From Lachnospiraceae bacterium (lineage in GTDB: Bacteria > Bacillota > Clostridia > Lachnospirales > Lachnospiraceae), in NCBI GenBank assembly GCA_022790615.1, contig JAAVXK010000046.1, forward strand, positions 1 through 51,883: DNA of 51,883 nucleotides, read 5' to 3'. Positions 43,003 to 51,445 of this stretch are shown piece by piece. A program made the translations under genes and the position numbers. Within the stretch, counting starts at the first letter, position 1. Every line of letters begins with the position of its first letter. The notes beneath the pieces are model-generated. The model was not told the DNA's origin. It saw only the letters and a list, made by a program, of their open reading frames with translations, and did no database searches.

Positions 43003-44739
43003 ATGAGCAGACTTACAAAAATACTTAAAGGAAGAGAGATTGTTATCTGCGGAATCGGAAAATTTCAGGAAGACTTTCAATATGTTTTTGACACGTTAAA
43101 GCCCAAATTCTATATTTCGGATGATTTTGATGGAGAATACTATAAAGAACTTCCTGTATATAGAACCTTTGAACTAAAAAATATGGATTTGGACAATATT
43201 TTAATTGTAGTTTGTGATTTGAATGTATTGAAAAGCACCAATGAAACGAGGGATTGGAACCGGTTGGAAGATGAAGGTTACCTTTGGGGTAAAGATTTTG
43301 TTTTTGCGGACGAATTATTTACCACGCTTGATTTTGACCCGGAGGATTACGCACATGGAAGAAAGATTGCATTTTGGGGAACCGGGGCAGAATGCAGGAT
43401 GGTTTATGTTACAGATAAAATAGGCAAATCAAACATTACGCCTGATATTTTTATAGATAATGATGAAAATAAATCAGGTAAAATGTTTAACGGAGTTGAA
43501 ATATTTCATCCAAGCGAGTTAGAAAATGTTTGGCAGGATTATTATGTGGTTGTTATGACACATGATTATTATCATGAAATATATGAGTATCTGTCGGAGA
43601 AAGGGTTGCGTGAAATTGAGGATTTTGTATCCTATCATTTGATTTACAAGCGCACATATGCGTTACCATCGGAAATGATGCGAAAGGTAGTATATGCTAC
43701 GCCGATTGAGGGACAGCCTTTTTGCCAGACGCCATTTAATATGATACATCTTCGTTTGGACGGACATGCAATAGGATGTTCCTGTCCTGCGTATGTGGAT
43801 TGGCAGTTTTCTGTATTTGGCAATTACAGTTATGAACCATATCAGAATATTTGGCAATCGGCGTCTGCGAAGATTTTTAGATTATCCATATTGAATAATA
43901 CATATTGTTTTTGTAAGGAAAAAGTCTGTGATATTATGAATCCGGACAGAAAAGAAAATATAAATGTTGAGAGAAGGATGGAGCCTGAAAAAACTGCGGT
44001 TCCTCCGCATGTTTTTTTGGAAATGGATGATGTATGTAATTTGCAATGTCCGTCATGCCGTGTTGAGCCAAAGTATATTAATTATGGGAGACAGTATCAA
44101 AGCAGGAGAGTACGTGCAGAAAAATTAATTCAATCAGGTTGGTTGGAAAAAACGCCGGAACTTACATTAGCCGGACATGGCGAAGTATTTTACAGTAAAG
44201 TATACAGAAAGGTATTATTCCATAATAATACGGAAAAAAGAAATCATATTACCGTTTTGTCGAATGGAATTTTATTTAATGAAAAGGAATTTTTTCGGCT
44301 GATGGAAAACTATAAAAGTATCTCAGCAATAATTTCAGTTGACGGAGTCCGGAAGGAGACGTATGAAAAGCTGCGGCCGGGCGCGAAGTTTGAAATATTA
44401 ATGAAAAATCTTGAAATGTTAAGTCGTCAGAAAAAATGTGGCAATCTGGCATATTGGCAGATTAATTTTGTTGTACAAAGGGAGAATTATCTTCAGATGA
44501 AAGATTTGATATTACTTTCTCAAAGATGGGGCGTTGATAATGTACAGTTTATACATATTATGAATTGGTTGTACCCTCAGGAGGAATTTGACAAAATGAG
44601 TATGGCGACTCAGGAGGGGATTTTGAAGCCGGAGTTGGCTGAATATTTGAAGGACCCGATATTTGATAACCCGATGGTGTCTATGCCATGGTTTAAGAGT
44701 CGTTTGGATATATTGAAAAAGGCGGATACATGCAAATGA
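43003..44739 (+). CDS. Radical SAM protein with two N-terminal Rossmann modules and SPASM-like region (copy 2)
   Basis: This is a 578-residue paralogue of the protein at 38143, the same length and, by eye, clearly above 70% identical. Upstream purine-rich leader bases are also similar. Both Rossmann modules (IVICGIGKF, IAFWGTGAE), the SPASM-like cysteines and the radical SAM motif CNLQCPSC are preserved. Differences are spread along the sequence, so the duplication is old and both copies appear to be under selection. It overlaps the next gene by ATGA, exactly as copy 1 does. Confidence 0.87.
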   Translation: MSRLTKILKGREIVICGIGKFQEDFQYVFDTLKPKFYISDDFDGEYYKELPVYRTFELKNMDLDNILIVVCDLNVLKSTNETRDWNRLEDEGYLWGKDFVFADELFTTLDFDPEDYAHGRKIAFWGTGAECRMVYVTDKIGKSNITPDIFIDNDENKSGKMFNGVEIFHPSELENVWQDYYVVVMTHDYYHEIYEYLSEKGLREIEDFVSYHLIYKRTYALPSEMMRKVVYATPIEGQPFCQTPFNMIHLRLDGHAIGCSCPAYVDWQFSVFGNYSYEPYQNIWQSASAKIFRLSILNNTYCFCKEKVCDIMNPDRKENINVERRMEPEKTAVPPHVFLEMDDVCNLQCPSCRVEPKYINYGRQYQSRRVRAEKLIQSGWLEKTPELTLAGHGEVFYSKVYRKVLFHNNTEKRNHITVLSNGILFNEKEFFRLMENYKSISAIISVDGVRKETYEKLRPGAKFEILMKNLEMLSRQKKCGNLAYWQINFVVQRENYLQMKDLILLSQRWGVDNVQFIHIMNWLYPQEEFDKMSMATQEGILKPELAEYLKDPIFDNPMVSMPWFKSRLDILKKADTCK

Positions 44740-45995
44740 AAAAATATATAATTTATGGAATAATAATGTATTTCCGATTGCAGTTAGATAAGAAAAGGGA
44801 GTTGTCAGAGTATATTTCTGCATTTATGGATTCAGAGCCTGAAAATTGGGGAAAGAGTTACTTAGGAATAGAAGTCCTGCCTACGGATAAGGTTCAAGAG
44901 TTAGAGTTTGAAAAGATAGTTATTACAAGCAGCGCCTATTATAATGAAATAAAGAATAATTTAATGGAGAAGTATTCTATTTCCGAGGAGAAGATTCAAT
45001 ATATTGATGAATTTTTGGCAGACCGTACTATGAACGCAGATATTCTTCCGAAAGCAGTAGCCATAGATGCATGTACGAGCTGTCAACTTAACTGTAAAGC
45101 ATGCTATATGCGGCTTAATAATTTTGGCGGGGTTGGAAACGGATATTTAAAATATGATGATTTTAAATGTTTTATTGATTCAAATCCGCAAATTAAAATA
45201 ATTGAATTGTCTAATAACGGTGAAATATTTTTAAATCCGGAATTAAAAAAGATAATAGAATATGCGTATATAAATGGAGTACAGCTAACAGCCTGGAATG
45301 GCGTAAACCTGAATGATGTATCAGATGATATGTTGGAAACCCTAGTGCTTTGCGAATTTAGAGGTTTGACGGTTTCTCTGGATGGAACAAAACAGGAGAC
45401 ATATGCGTATTACAGACGAAACGGAGACTACAACAGGGTAATACGAAATATTAGGAAAATTAATTATTATAAGCACCTGTACAGGAAACAGTGGCCGGAA
45501 CTCAGGTGGCAGTTTGTTGTTATGAACCATAATGAGCTTGAAGCGGCGGAGGCAAAATTTCTTGCATATGAATTAGACATGAAAATATGTTTCAAACAGA
45601 CATGGGAGCCTGGTTTTGTTCCGCAGCATCCCGAGATGCTTCTGTGGGAAACAGGTATTGATTTTCGCAGAAACGAATCGCCGGAACAGCATCATGACAC
45701 GGAGGTATTTGGAAATCATTTGTGCAGACAGATTTATTTGGAGCCCAGAATCAATTGGGATGGCAGACTTTTTGGCTGTTGCACGAATTATCAATATGAC
45801 TTTGGCATCAATGTATTTGAAGTTGGGTTAAGGGAGGCGCTGCGTGATAGCAGGTACATGGCAGCAAAGAAAATGTTAATGAATAAAAGTGCAGAATGTG
45901 ATAATATAGCTGATATTCCATGTTCAAAATGTGAATATTATGACGCAATACGAAAGTGTGGCAATTATATATGTACAAGGGATATTGTAATATAA
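44736..45995 (+). CDS. Radical SAM/SPASM protein with degenerate N-terminal Rossmann module (copy 2)
   Basis: This is a 419-residue paralogue of the protein at 39876. The ATG at 44736 overlaps the upstream stop and matches copy 1; an ATG six bases earlier is rejected. The radical SAM CX3CX2C is kept (CQLNCKAC), as are the C-terminal SPASM-like cysteines and the closing PCSKC. The glycine-rich turn of the Rossmann module is changed from YGTGAHF in copy 1 to YGIIMYF, so nucleotide or ligand binding by that module may be lost. Confidence 0.86.
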   Translation: MKKYIIYGIIMYFRLQLDKKRELSEYISAFMDSEPENWGKSYLGIEVLPTDKVQELEFEKIVITSSAYYNEIKNNLMEKYSISEEKIQYIDEFLADRTMNADILPKAVAIDACTSCQLNCKACYMRLNNFGGVGNGYLKYDDFKCFIDSNPQIKIIELSNNGEIFLNPELKKIIEYAYINGVQLTAWNGVNLNDVSDDMLETLVLCEFRGLTVSLDGTKQETYAYYRRNGDYNRVIRNIRKINYYKHLYRKQWPELRWQFVVMNHNELEAAEAKFLAYELDMKICFKQTWEPGFVPQHPEMLLWETGIDFRRNESPEQHHDTEVFGNHLCRQIYLEPRINWDGRLFGCCTNYQYDFGINVFEVGLREALRDSRYMAAKKMLMNKSAECDNIADIPCSKCEYYDAIRKCGNYICTRDIVI

Positions 45996-46013
45996 TAAAA
46001 AGGCGGTAATATA

Positions 46014-46802
46014 ATGGATGCAAAACTTAAGGCTTTGAGGCAGACCTGTCTGAAACTATCAAACATATGTCAGGACGGTAATCTGCAGAGCGCTTTTTCA
46101 TGTATGGATACCATATGGTGTCTATACGATAAGATTATGAACTGGTCAAAGGAGACTGCCAAAGACGACGCAAGGGACAGATTTGTCATAAGTAAGGGGC
46201 AGGCTACGCTTGCTTTGTATGCGGTGCTGATTGAAAAGGGAATGTTTGATATGGCTGATTTTCAGGATATGGGCAGCTTTCATTCAAGATACTGTATTCA
46301 GACGGACTTAACAAAGTTTCCGGAGGGCGGTATTGAGAACTGCGCGGGCTCGCTCGGGCATGGTCTTCCGTTTGCTGCGGGGCTTGCGTATGCGGCAAAG
46401 CTAAAGAAGAATGGCTCGATGGTGTATGTACTGACCGGCGACGGTGAATTCTGTGAGGGAACGATGTGGGAGACGTGCCTCTTTGCATCGGCGAAGAAAT
46501 TAGATAATCTGTGTGTCATTATTGACGACAATCATTCGGTCGGCGCGATGATTGATATGGGAGATATGAAGGTTAAGCTTGAGAGTTTTGGTTTTGATGT
46601 ACATAGGGCGGATGGACACGACCTTTTGGAGCTTGAAAACGCATTCAGCGGATTTGAAAGGAATGGCAGGCCGAAAGCGGTTATCGCAAGTACCGTTAGA
46701 GGTTATGGCAGCAGAACGCTGACCGAGAATGATGTATGGTTTCACAAGGCGCCGGATGATAATGAGCTTGTGATGTTGTGCAGGGAGGTGCAGGAATTTT
46801 GA
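46014..46802 (+). CDS. Split transketolase-like N-terminal subunit, set 2
   Basis: This is a 262-residue protein divergent from set 1. The TPP-metal motif GDG (142-144) and Asn173 in IIDDN are present, as is GSLGHG (112-117). The two canonical histidines are not: the GHxGG position reads GNLQS, and SKGH reads SKGQ (60-63). Donor chemistry is therefore probably altered, although TPP binding should remain. AAGGCGG precedes the ATG. The last bases overlap the start of its C-terminal partner. Confidence 0.87.
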   Translation: MDAKLKALRQTCLKLSNICQDGNLQSAFSCMDTIWCLYDKIMNWSKETAKDDARDRFVISKGQATLALYAVLIEKGMFDMADFQDMGSFHSRYCIQTDLTKFPEGGIENCAGSLGHGLPFAAGLAYAAKLKKNGSMVYVLTGDGEFCEGTMWETCLFASAKKLDNLCVIIDDNHSVGAMIDMGDMKVKLESFGFDVHRADGHDLLELENAFSGFERNGRPKAVIASTVRGYGSRTLTENDVWFHKAPDDNELVMLCREVQEF

Positions 46803-47671
46803 GAAGAGCGTTTCTTAGCCGTGTCGACAGAATGATACGTGAGGAAGAAGACACGGTATATTTTACAGTAGATATCGGAATGTGGGCAATCAGGGATTTA
46901 CTTGCAAAATATCCTGAACGCGCAACGAATGTCGGAATATATGAGGATGGAATGTTTGGAATTGCTGCGGGGCTTGCTGCGGGTGGATTCGTTCCGACAA
47001 TATTCGGAATCCAGCCATACCTGATTGAGAGAACATTGGAACAGATTAAGCTTGACTTTGCGTATCAGGGGCTTGGTGTTAATGTTATCGGCACGGGGGC
47101 GGCTATAGACTACCCCAAATACGGTTATTCGCATTACTGTGCGGAGGACGCCGGGGTACTGAAAATGATTCCTGGCGTTGAGGTTGTGACGCCGGGAACT
47201 GCGAACGAGTTTATAAGCCTTTTTAATCAGTCGTACCGCGATGGGAAGCCGACTTTTTTCAGGGTAAGCGACCATCCGAATAAGAAACATGATATAGACG
47301 TAACTCTTGGGAAGGCGAACGTAATAAAAAGAGGCGGCGGCGCAACCGTAATCGCCGCATCGGTAATGCTTGACATGGTTATGGAGGCGTGCAGTGATTT
47401 GGATGTGACAGTGTTATATTACACAACACTGGCTCCGTTCGATGCGGATACGCTGAGGGAAGAGTATAACGGCGGAAAGGTTGTTGTGTGCGAGCCGCAT
47501 TATTCGGGAACGCTTGACTATGACATAATTGACGCCTTAGATGGACGGAGCGTGCAGATTAAGCATGTAGGATTTCCAAGGGAGATATTCAGAAATTACG
47601 GGACATATGAGGATAAGATGGAGTACTATGGGTTGAGTGCGGAACGCATAAGGGCTGGTATATTAGACTGA
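46799..47671 (+). CDS. Split transketolase-like C-terminal subunit, set 2
   Basis: This is a 290-residue partner of the upstream gene. I chose the TTG at 46799, ten bases after GGGAGG and overlapping the previous stop as TTGA; a GTG at 46778 is possible. The TPP-activating glutamate is Glu49 in NVGIYEDGMFGIAAG. The YCAEDAGVLKMIPGVEV segment and a C-terminal CEPHYSG region fit the family. It is shorter than set 1. It follows the second radical SAM pair, so each radical SAM pair has an associated TPP enzyme. Confidence 0.88.
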   Translation: MRRAFLSRVDRMIREEEDTVYFTVDIGMWAIRDLLAKYPERATNVGIYEDGMFGIAAGLAAGGFVPTIFGIQPYLIERTLEQIKLDFAYQGLGVNVIGTGAAIDYPKYGYSHYCAEDAGVLKMIPGVEVVTPGTANEFISLFNQSYRDGKPTFFRVSDHPNKKHDIDVTLGKANVIKRGGGATVIAASVMLDMVMEACSDLDVTVLYYTTLAPFDADTLREEYNGGKVVVCEPHYSGTLDYDIIDALDGRSVQIKHVGFPREIFRNYGTYEDKMEYYGLSAERIRAGILD

Positions 47672-47736
47672 ATATCCAGTTAAAACTATGTAGCGTTCGT
47701 TTTGTAGTTAAAAACTTATAATAGAAAGAGTATCGT

Positions 47737-48819
47737 ATGAAAAAATTATATTTACATATAGGAACACCAAAAACAGGTACGTCAACATTACAGCATTTTT
47801 TCAGCAATAACAGAGAAGTTCTTGAGAATAAAGGTATATATTATCCCCTATGGCCGGAGTATGACTCTCTGCTAGATGGAGGAAAGGAAAGTACATTTGG
47901 CAATTTTGGATGGATAGAGCGTGTTGCCATGGATGACGAGCATAAGAAGGAGATAATAGAAGATATATTTGAGAAATACGATAACGTCTTATTATCTACA
48001 GAATGTATATGGATTGAGACAAAAGATAAATCTGCTTTTCTAAGATGGCTTAAAGATATATGCGATATAGATATTCGTGTTATTGTATATTTGAGAAGGC
48101 AGGATGACTATCTTGAAGCGCAATACCGGGAATATGTAAGGGTTCTGCAGTTTACAGATTCAATACACGAAGTTTTTGACTGTAATAGTGCAAGTTTGGG
48201 TGAAGTGAAAGAAACATTGAATTATCTTTCTATATTAAACGATATGGCTGACGTTATTGGAAAGAACAACATTATTATAAGACCATATGAAAAGGGGCAG
48301 TTTAGAAATAACAGCATTATTGACGACTTTCTGTATTTGCTAGGACTTACACCGGACAAAGCATATAAAATGCCGGAAAAGAATTATAATCCATCTATGA
48401 GTAATGATGCTCTGGAGCTAAAGCGTAGGATGAATAAGTCTGGAATTGCTACTATAAAGGAACTAAACGATTGCTTTTATGAGACTTTAATGATTGACGG
48501 TATAGAAAGCGCTATAAGCAATTCGCCTGTACATTTCAAAAGTATGCTGTCAGCAGAAGAGCGAAGTGATTTTATGAAGCAGTTTGAAAAATCGAATGAA
48601 CAGATAGCAAGAGAATACCTTGGCAGAGAGGATGGAAAGCTGTTTTATCAAAATTATAATGCGTGTGATAATGCGGCGAATGATGTGTTTGTGGAACATA
48701 TACTAGACGAGACAATTAAGATATTCACATCAACTTTCTTAAAAATGAACAATCGCATTATACAATTAGAAGATAAAATTAATGAATTGCAAATCAGTCG
48801 TGATGTGGAGGATGGTTAA
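47737..48819 (+). CDS. P-loop sulfotransferase-like protein
   Basis: This is a 360-residue protein. The N-terminal LYLHIGTPKTGTSTLQ contains the PAPS 5'-phosphosulfate loop (PKTGTST, 11-17), and VIVYLRRQDDYLEAQYREY resembles the 3'-phosphate-binding region of sulfotransferases. It would sulfate a glycan using PAPS. The C-terminal ~70 residues are charged and helical. GAAAGAG precedes the ATG. The stop overlaps the next start as TAATG. A+T content rises from here to the end of the locus. Confidence 0.82.
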   Translation: MKKLYLHIGTPKTGTSTLQHFFSNNREVLENKGIYYPLWPEYDSLLDGGKESTFGNFGWIERVAMDDEHKKEIIEDIFEKYDNVLLSTECIWIETKDKSAFLRWLKDICDIDIRVIVYLRRQDDYLEAQYREYVRVLQFTDSIHEVFDCNSASLGEVKETLNYLSILNDMADVIGKNNIIIRPYEKGQFRNNSIIDDFLYLLGLTPDKAYKMPEKNYNPSMSNDALELKRRMNKSGIATIKELNDCFYETLMIDGIESAISNSPVHFKSMLSAEERSDFMKQFEKSNEQIAREYLGREDGKLFYQNYNACDNAANDVFVEHILDETIKIFTSTFLKMNNRIIQLEDKINELQISRDVEDG

Positions 48820-50129
48820 TGTCTGAAAAATATAGTATTGAAAGTATTATTAATAAGTTTAGTCTTGATTTATTCACAAAATCATGTCTTGATAACAATA
48901 TATTGTATTTTGTTGAACTTCAGACAAAGGCATTAATGAAAATTGACTTATGTATGCAAAAATGCTTTGTTGAAATATTTCTTCCAGATGACTTTGAATG
49001 GTTTAAACCACAATTGTGTACAATGCGTTGCATTGGCGGTATGCTATATATTGTATCGCCTTATATGGATTATTTTATATGTTATAACATATCTGAAAAA
49101 AAAATAAATAAACAATATCTTAGATTAATTTGTAAGGATATAATATGTTCAACTAAAGGATATAGTGGAAAGTATGTATCTTCTTCTTCTTTTTTGAGCT
49201 GTAATAATATGTTAGTGTTACTTCCATTTAAAGGTGATTATATATTGAAATATGAAATAGATGAGGATAGGTATACTGTTTATACTGAGTGGAAAAAAAC
49301 AATTCAATATCATATGCAAAAAGATAATATAGATTTTATGCATATTAGAATTAAAAGCGCCTGTATTGTTGATTCAAGGATATACTTTGTGGCGGCTACG
49401 TCAGAAGAAGATGTTATATGTAGTCTTTTTACAGATACTATGCAGGTTGAGAGAATATATCGAGCTAATAAAGGAATGTTATGGTGGATGTGTGCAGATG
49501 AGAAGGACAAACGGATTCATCTGTTCTATAGAGAAAATGACGTTTTATCATTAGTAACATTTGATATATGTAATCATAAAATGGAATTTTTTAAAAATGT
49601 TAGCAATTGTGTTGACTATGGTAATTCAAAAGCCAAAATTATTACTCTTGGTAATAACGTACTTCTTATGCCGAATGAAAGCGGAAAGGGCGTTGTTCTC
49701 GATAAGTTTTCAGGTCAGATTTCAGATACGTTCTGTATATATGATAATAATATTATTGAACAACTTGATAGTCAACTGCTTCTATATTATGAAAGTAAGG
49801 GACAAAAGATAAGTATATACAGAGTGGACAACAATGAAGAAAAGAATAGCAATATAATATCTGAGTTTGCAATAGATTTCAGTGATATAGCTGATTACCG
49901 TGCAGAGTTTGATTTGAGATTTGACACAACGCTATGTAAAGATACAGAGAAAATAGAAGGAACAGTATATGAGTCTGCTGACCTACAATTTGGCGATATG
50001 CTTGAATGGCTGAAGAATGAGCGTGATAATGAAGCTGAATTTGCTTTACAGAAAACTGGCTGTATATATGAAAAAACAAAAAATGATACAATTGGAAAAA
50101 GCATATTAGACGCAGTGACTAATATGTAA
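48819..50129 (+). CDS. Uncharacterised protein, probable seven-bladed beta-propeller
   Basis: This 436-residue protein is not recognised by family. Seven loosely similar units, each a hydrophobic strand pair with a [NDG]-x-[ILM]-x-[FLIV] core, begin near residues 26, 73, 129, 185, 231, 278 and 317, about 40-55 residues apart. This is the pattern of a beta-propeller. The remaining ~95 C-terminal residues are acidic and helical. There is no signal peptide. GGAGG precedes the ATG. It sits between two sulfotransferase-like genes and is the most A+T-rich gene in the window. It could be a scaffold or recognition protein for glycan transfer. Confidence 0.6.
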   Translation: MSEKYSIESIINKFSLDLFTKSCLDNNILYFVELQTKALMKIDLCMQKCFVEIFLPDDFEWFKPQLCTMRCIGGMLYIVSPYMDYFICYNISEKKINKQYLRLICKDIICSTKGYSGKYVSSSSFLSCNNMLVLLPFKGDYILKYEIDEDRYTVYTEWKKTIQYHMQKDNIDFMHIRIKSACIVDSRIYFVAATSEEDVICSLFTDTMQVERIYRANKGMLWWMCADEKDKRIHLFYRENDVLSLVTFDICNHKMEFFKNVSNCVDYGNSKAKIITLGNNVLLMPNESGKGVVLDKFSGQISDTFCIYDNNIIEQLDSQLLLYYESKGQKISIYRVDNNEEKNSNIISEFAIDFSDIADYRAEFDLRFDTTLCKDTEKIEGTVYESADLQFGDMLEWLKNERDNEAEFALQKTGCIYEKTKNDTIGKSILDAVTNM

Positions 50130-50146
50130 ATACATGGAGGTAATAA

Positions 50147-51352
50147 ATGAATAAAATTGAACTAAATGAAATAATGGTAGTTGATAACGTTGAAGTTATG
50201 TTCGAGAACAAAATAGTATTATATGGCGCAGGGAATTATGGAAAAATAGTATGTGACTATATGCGTGATTCGGGAATTGAAATAATAGGATTCTGCGATT
50301 CTAATATAATGAGATGGGGAACTACATATTTAGGTATTGATATATATTCTCCGATGGAATTAGGTGAAATATGCGAACTACAGAACGTCATGGTTATTAT
50401 TACAGTTGAAAATAATGCTGTTATTGATGATATATTGTCTGTCATGGAAAAATATCAGATTAGGCCTAATTTAGTTTCAACTATGTATGCTGTAGGCCTT
50501 GGCATAGCATTACATGACGACTGTTCATTGTTTAATTCCGAATTTGCCAAAAGGCATAAGATGAAAACATTGAGCTGGCAGAAAGGGTTAATGAAACATG
50601 TGGAGCATAGAGATGTTATGAGTTCATATGAAGCATGTAATTCAATGGCGGGTGAAAATGCTGTTTTGATATATCAACCCGGTAAGGTCGCTTCGAGTAC
50701 TATATTTAAAACTTTGAATACACAAGGTATAAAATCCACCCATTTCCACACATTCAAATGCGAAAAGGAGTTATTGCAGGGGTCGATAAGGTGTGGAAGA
50801 AAGATTAAAATTATTACAGGTGTCAGAGAACCAGTGAGCAGGGATATTTCGGCATATTTTCAGATTATGTCCAGATGGCTGCTTGCTTGCAAGAAAGATA
50901 TATTAAGGGAAGGTATATATGAAGGCTTCCATGAACTATATGAAAAACCAGGATTTATTCAGGGAATTGTGTTGTCAGGTAATGAATTTGACTGGTTTGA
51001 CAGGGAATTAAAGGTGAATTTTGGAATCGATATCTACGAGCATACATTTAATAAAGATAAAGGGTATAGTGTTATATCGACTGATAAAATAGAAATATTC
51101 CTATATAAGTGTGAGAAATTAAACTGTTTGGAAGACGCATTAAAAGATTATTTGGAGACAGATAATTTTAGTTTTGTAATGGCTAACGATGCACATGAAA
51201 AAAAATATAAGTATATGTATGATGAATTTAAAAGAAATGTATCAATTGATGAAGAATATGTAATGAATTATTATAACTGTGAAAAGGTACGTCATTTTTA
51301 TTCCTTGGAAGAACTTGACAGAATGAAAAGAAAATGGTTGAAAATAGAATAG
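50147..51352 (+). CDS. Rossmann module fused to a capsular-synthesis (NKWYS-type) sulfotransferase-like domain
   Basis: This is a 401-residue fusion. Residues 20-120 form the small Rossmann module (IVLYGAGNYGK, then VMVIITV). Residues 170-401 resemble the putative capsular polysaccharide synthesis family (NKWYS type), with a P-loop-like QPGKVASST (177-185) and GVREPVSRDISAYFQ as the 3' binding segment. It likely transfers a sulfuryl or similar group to a glycan. GGAGG precedes the ATG. It is the last gene of the locus, before the terminator, and strongly A+T-rich. Confidence 0.8.
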   Translation: MNKIELNEIMVVDNVEVMFENKIVLYGAGNYGKIVCDYMRDSGIEIIGFCDSNIMRWGTTYLGIDIYSPMELGEICELQNVMVIITVENNAVIDDILSVMEKYQIRPNLVSTMYAVGLGIALHDDCSLFNSEFAKRHKMKTLSWQKGLMKHVEHRDVMSSYEACNSMAGENAVLIYQPGKVASSTIFKTLNTQGIKSTHFHTFKCEKELLQGSIRCGRKIKIITGVREPVSRDISAYFQIMSRWLLACKKDILREGIYEGFHELYEKPGFIQGIVLSGNEFDWFDRELKVNFGIDIYEHTFNKDKGYSVISTDKIEIFLYKCEKLNCLEDALKDYLETDNFSFVMANDAHEKKYKYMYDEFKRNVSIDEEYVMNYYNCEKVRHFYSLEELDRMKRKWLKIE

Positions 51353-51382
51353 ATATATAAAAATAAATAGATAAATAATAAT

Positions 51383-51410
51383 AGAAGGCACATTTGCGAA
51401 TGTGCCTTCT
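51383..51410. terminator. Bidirectional terminator at the end of the glycan locus
   Basis: AGAAGGCACATT (51383-51394), loop TGCG, AATGTGCCTTCT (51399-51410): a perfect 12-bp stem with A/T-rich flanks on both sides, between two convergent genes. Confidence 0.88.
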
Positions 51411-51445
51411 ATATTTGAATAAATTTCTATTATTCTGTTTTGAAA

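Noticed and set aside
38143-45995. Assembly artefact explaining the duplicated radical SAM pair
   Set aside because: The copies differ throughout at both DNA and protein level and have different neighbours, so they are genuine diverged paralogues.
38143-45995. RiPP maturation system (radical SAM plus precursor peptide)
   Set aside because: I looked for a short precursor-like ORF beside the radical SAM genes and found none; the context is sugar biosynthesis rather than peptide modification.
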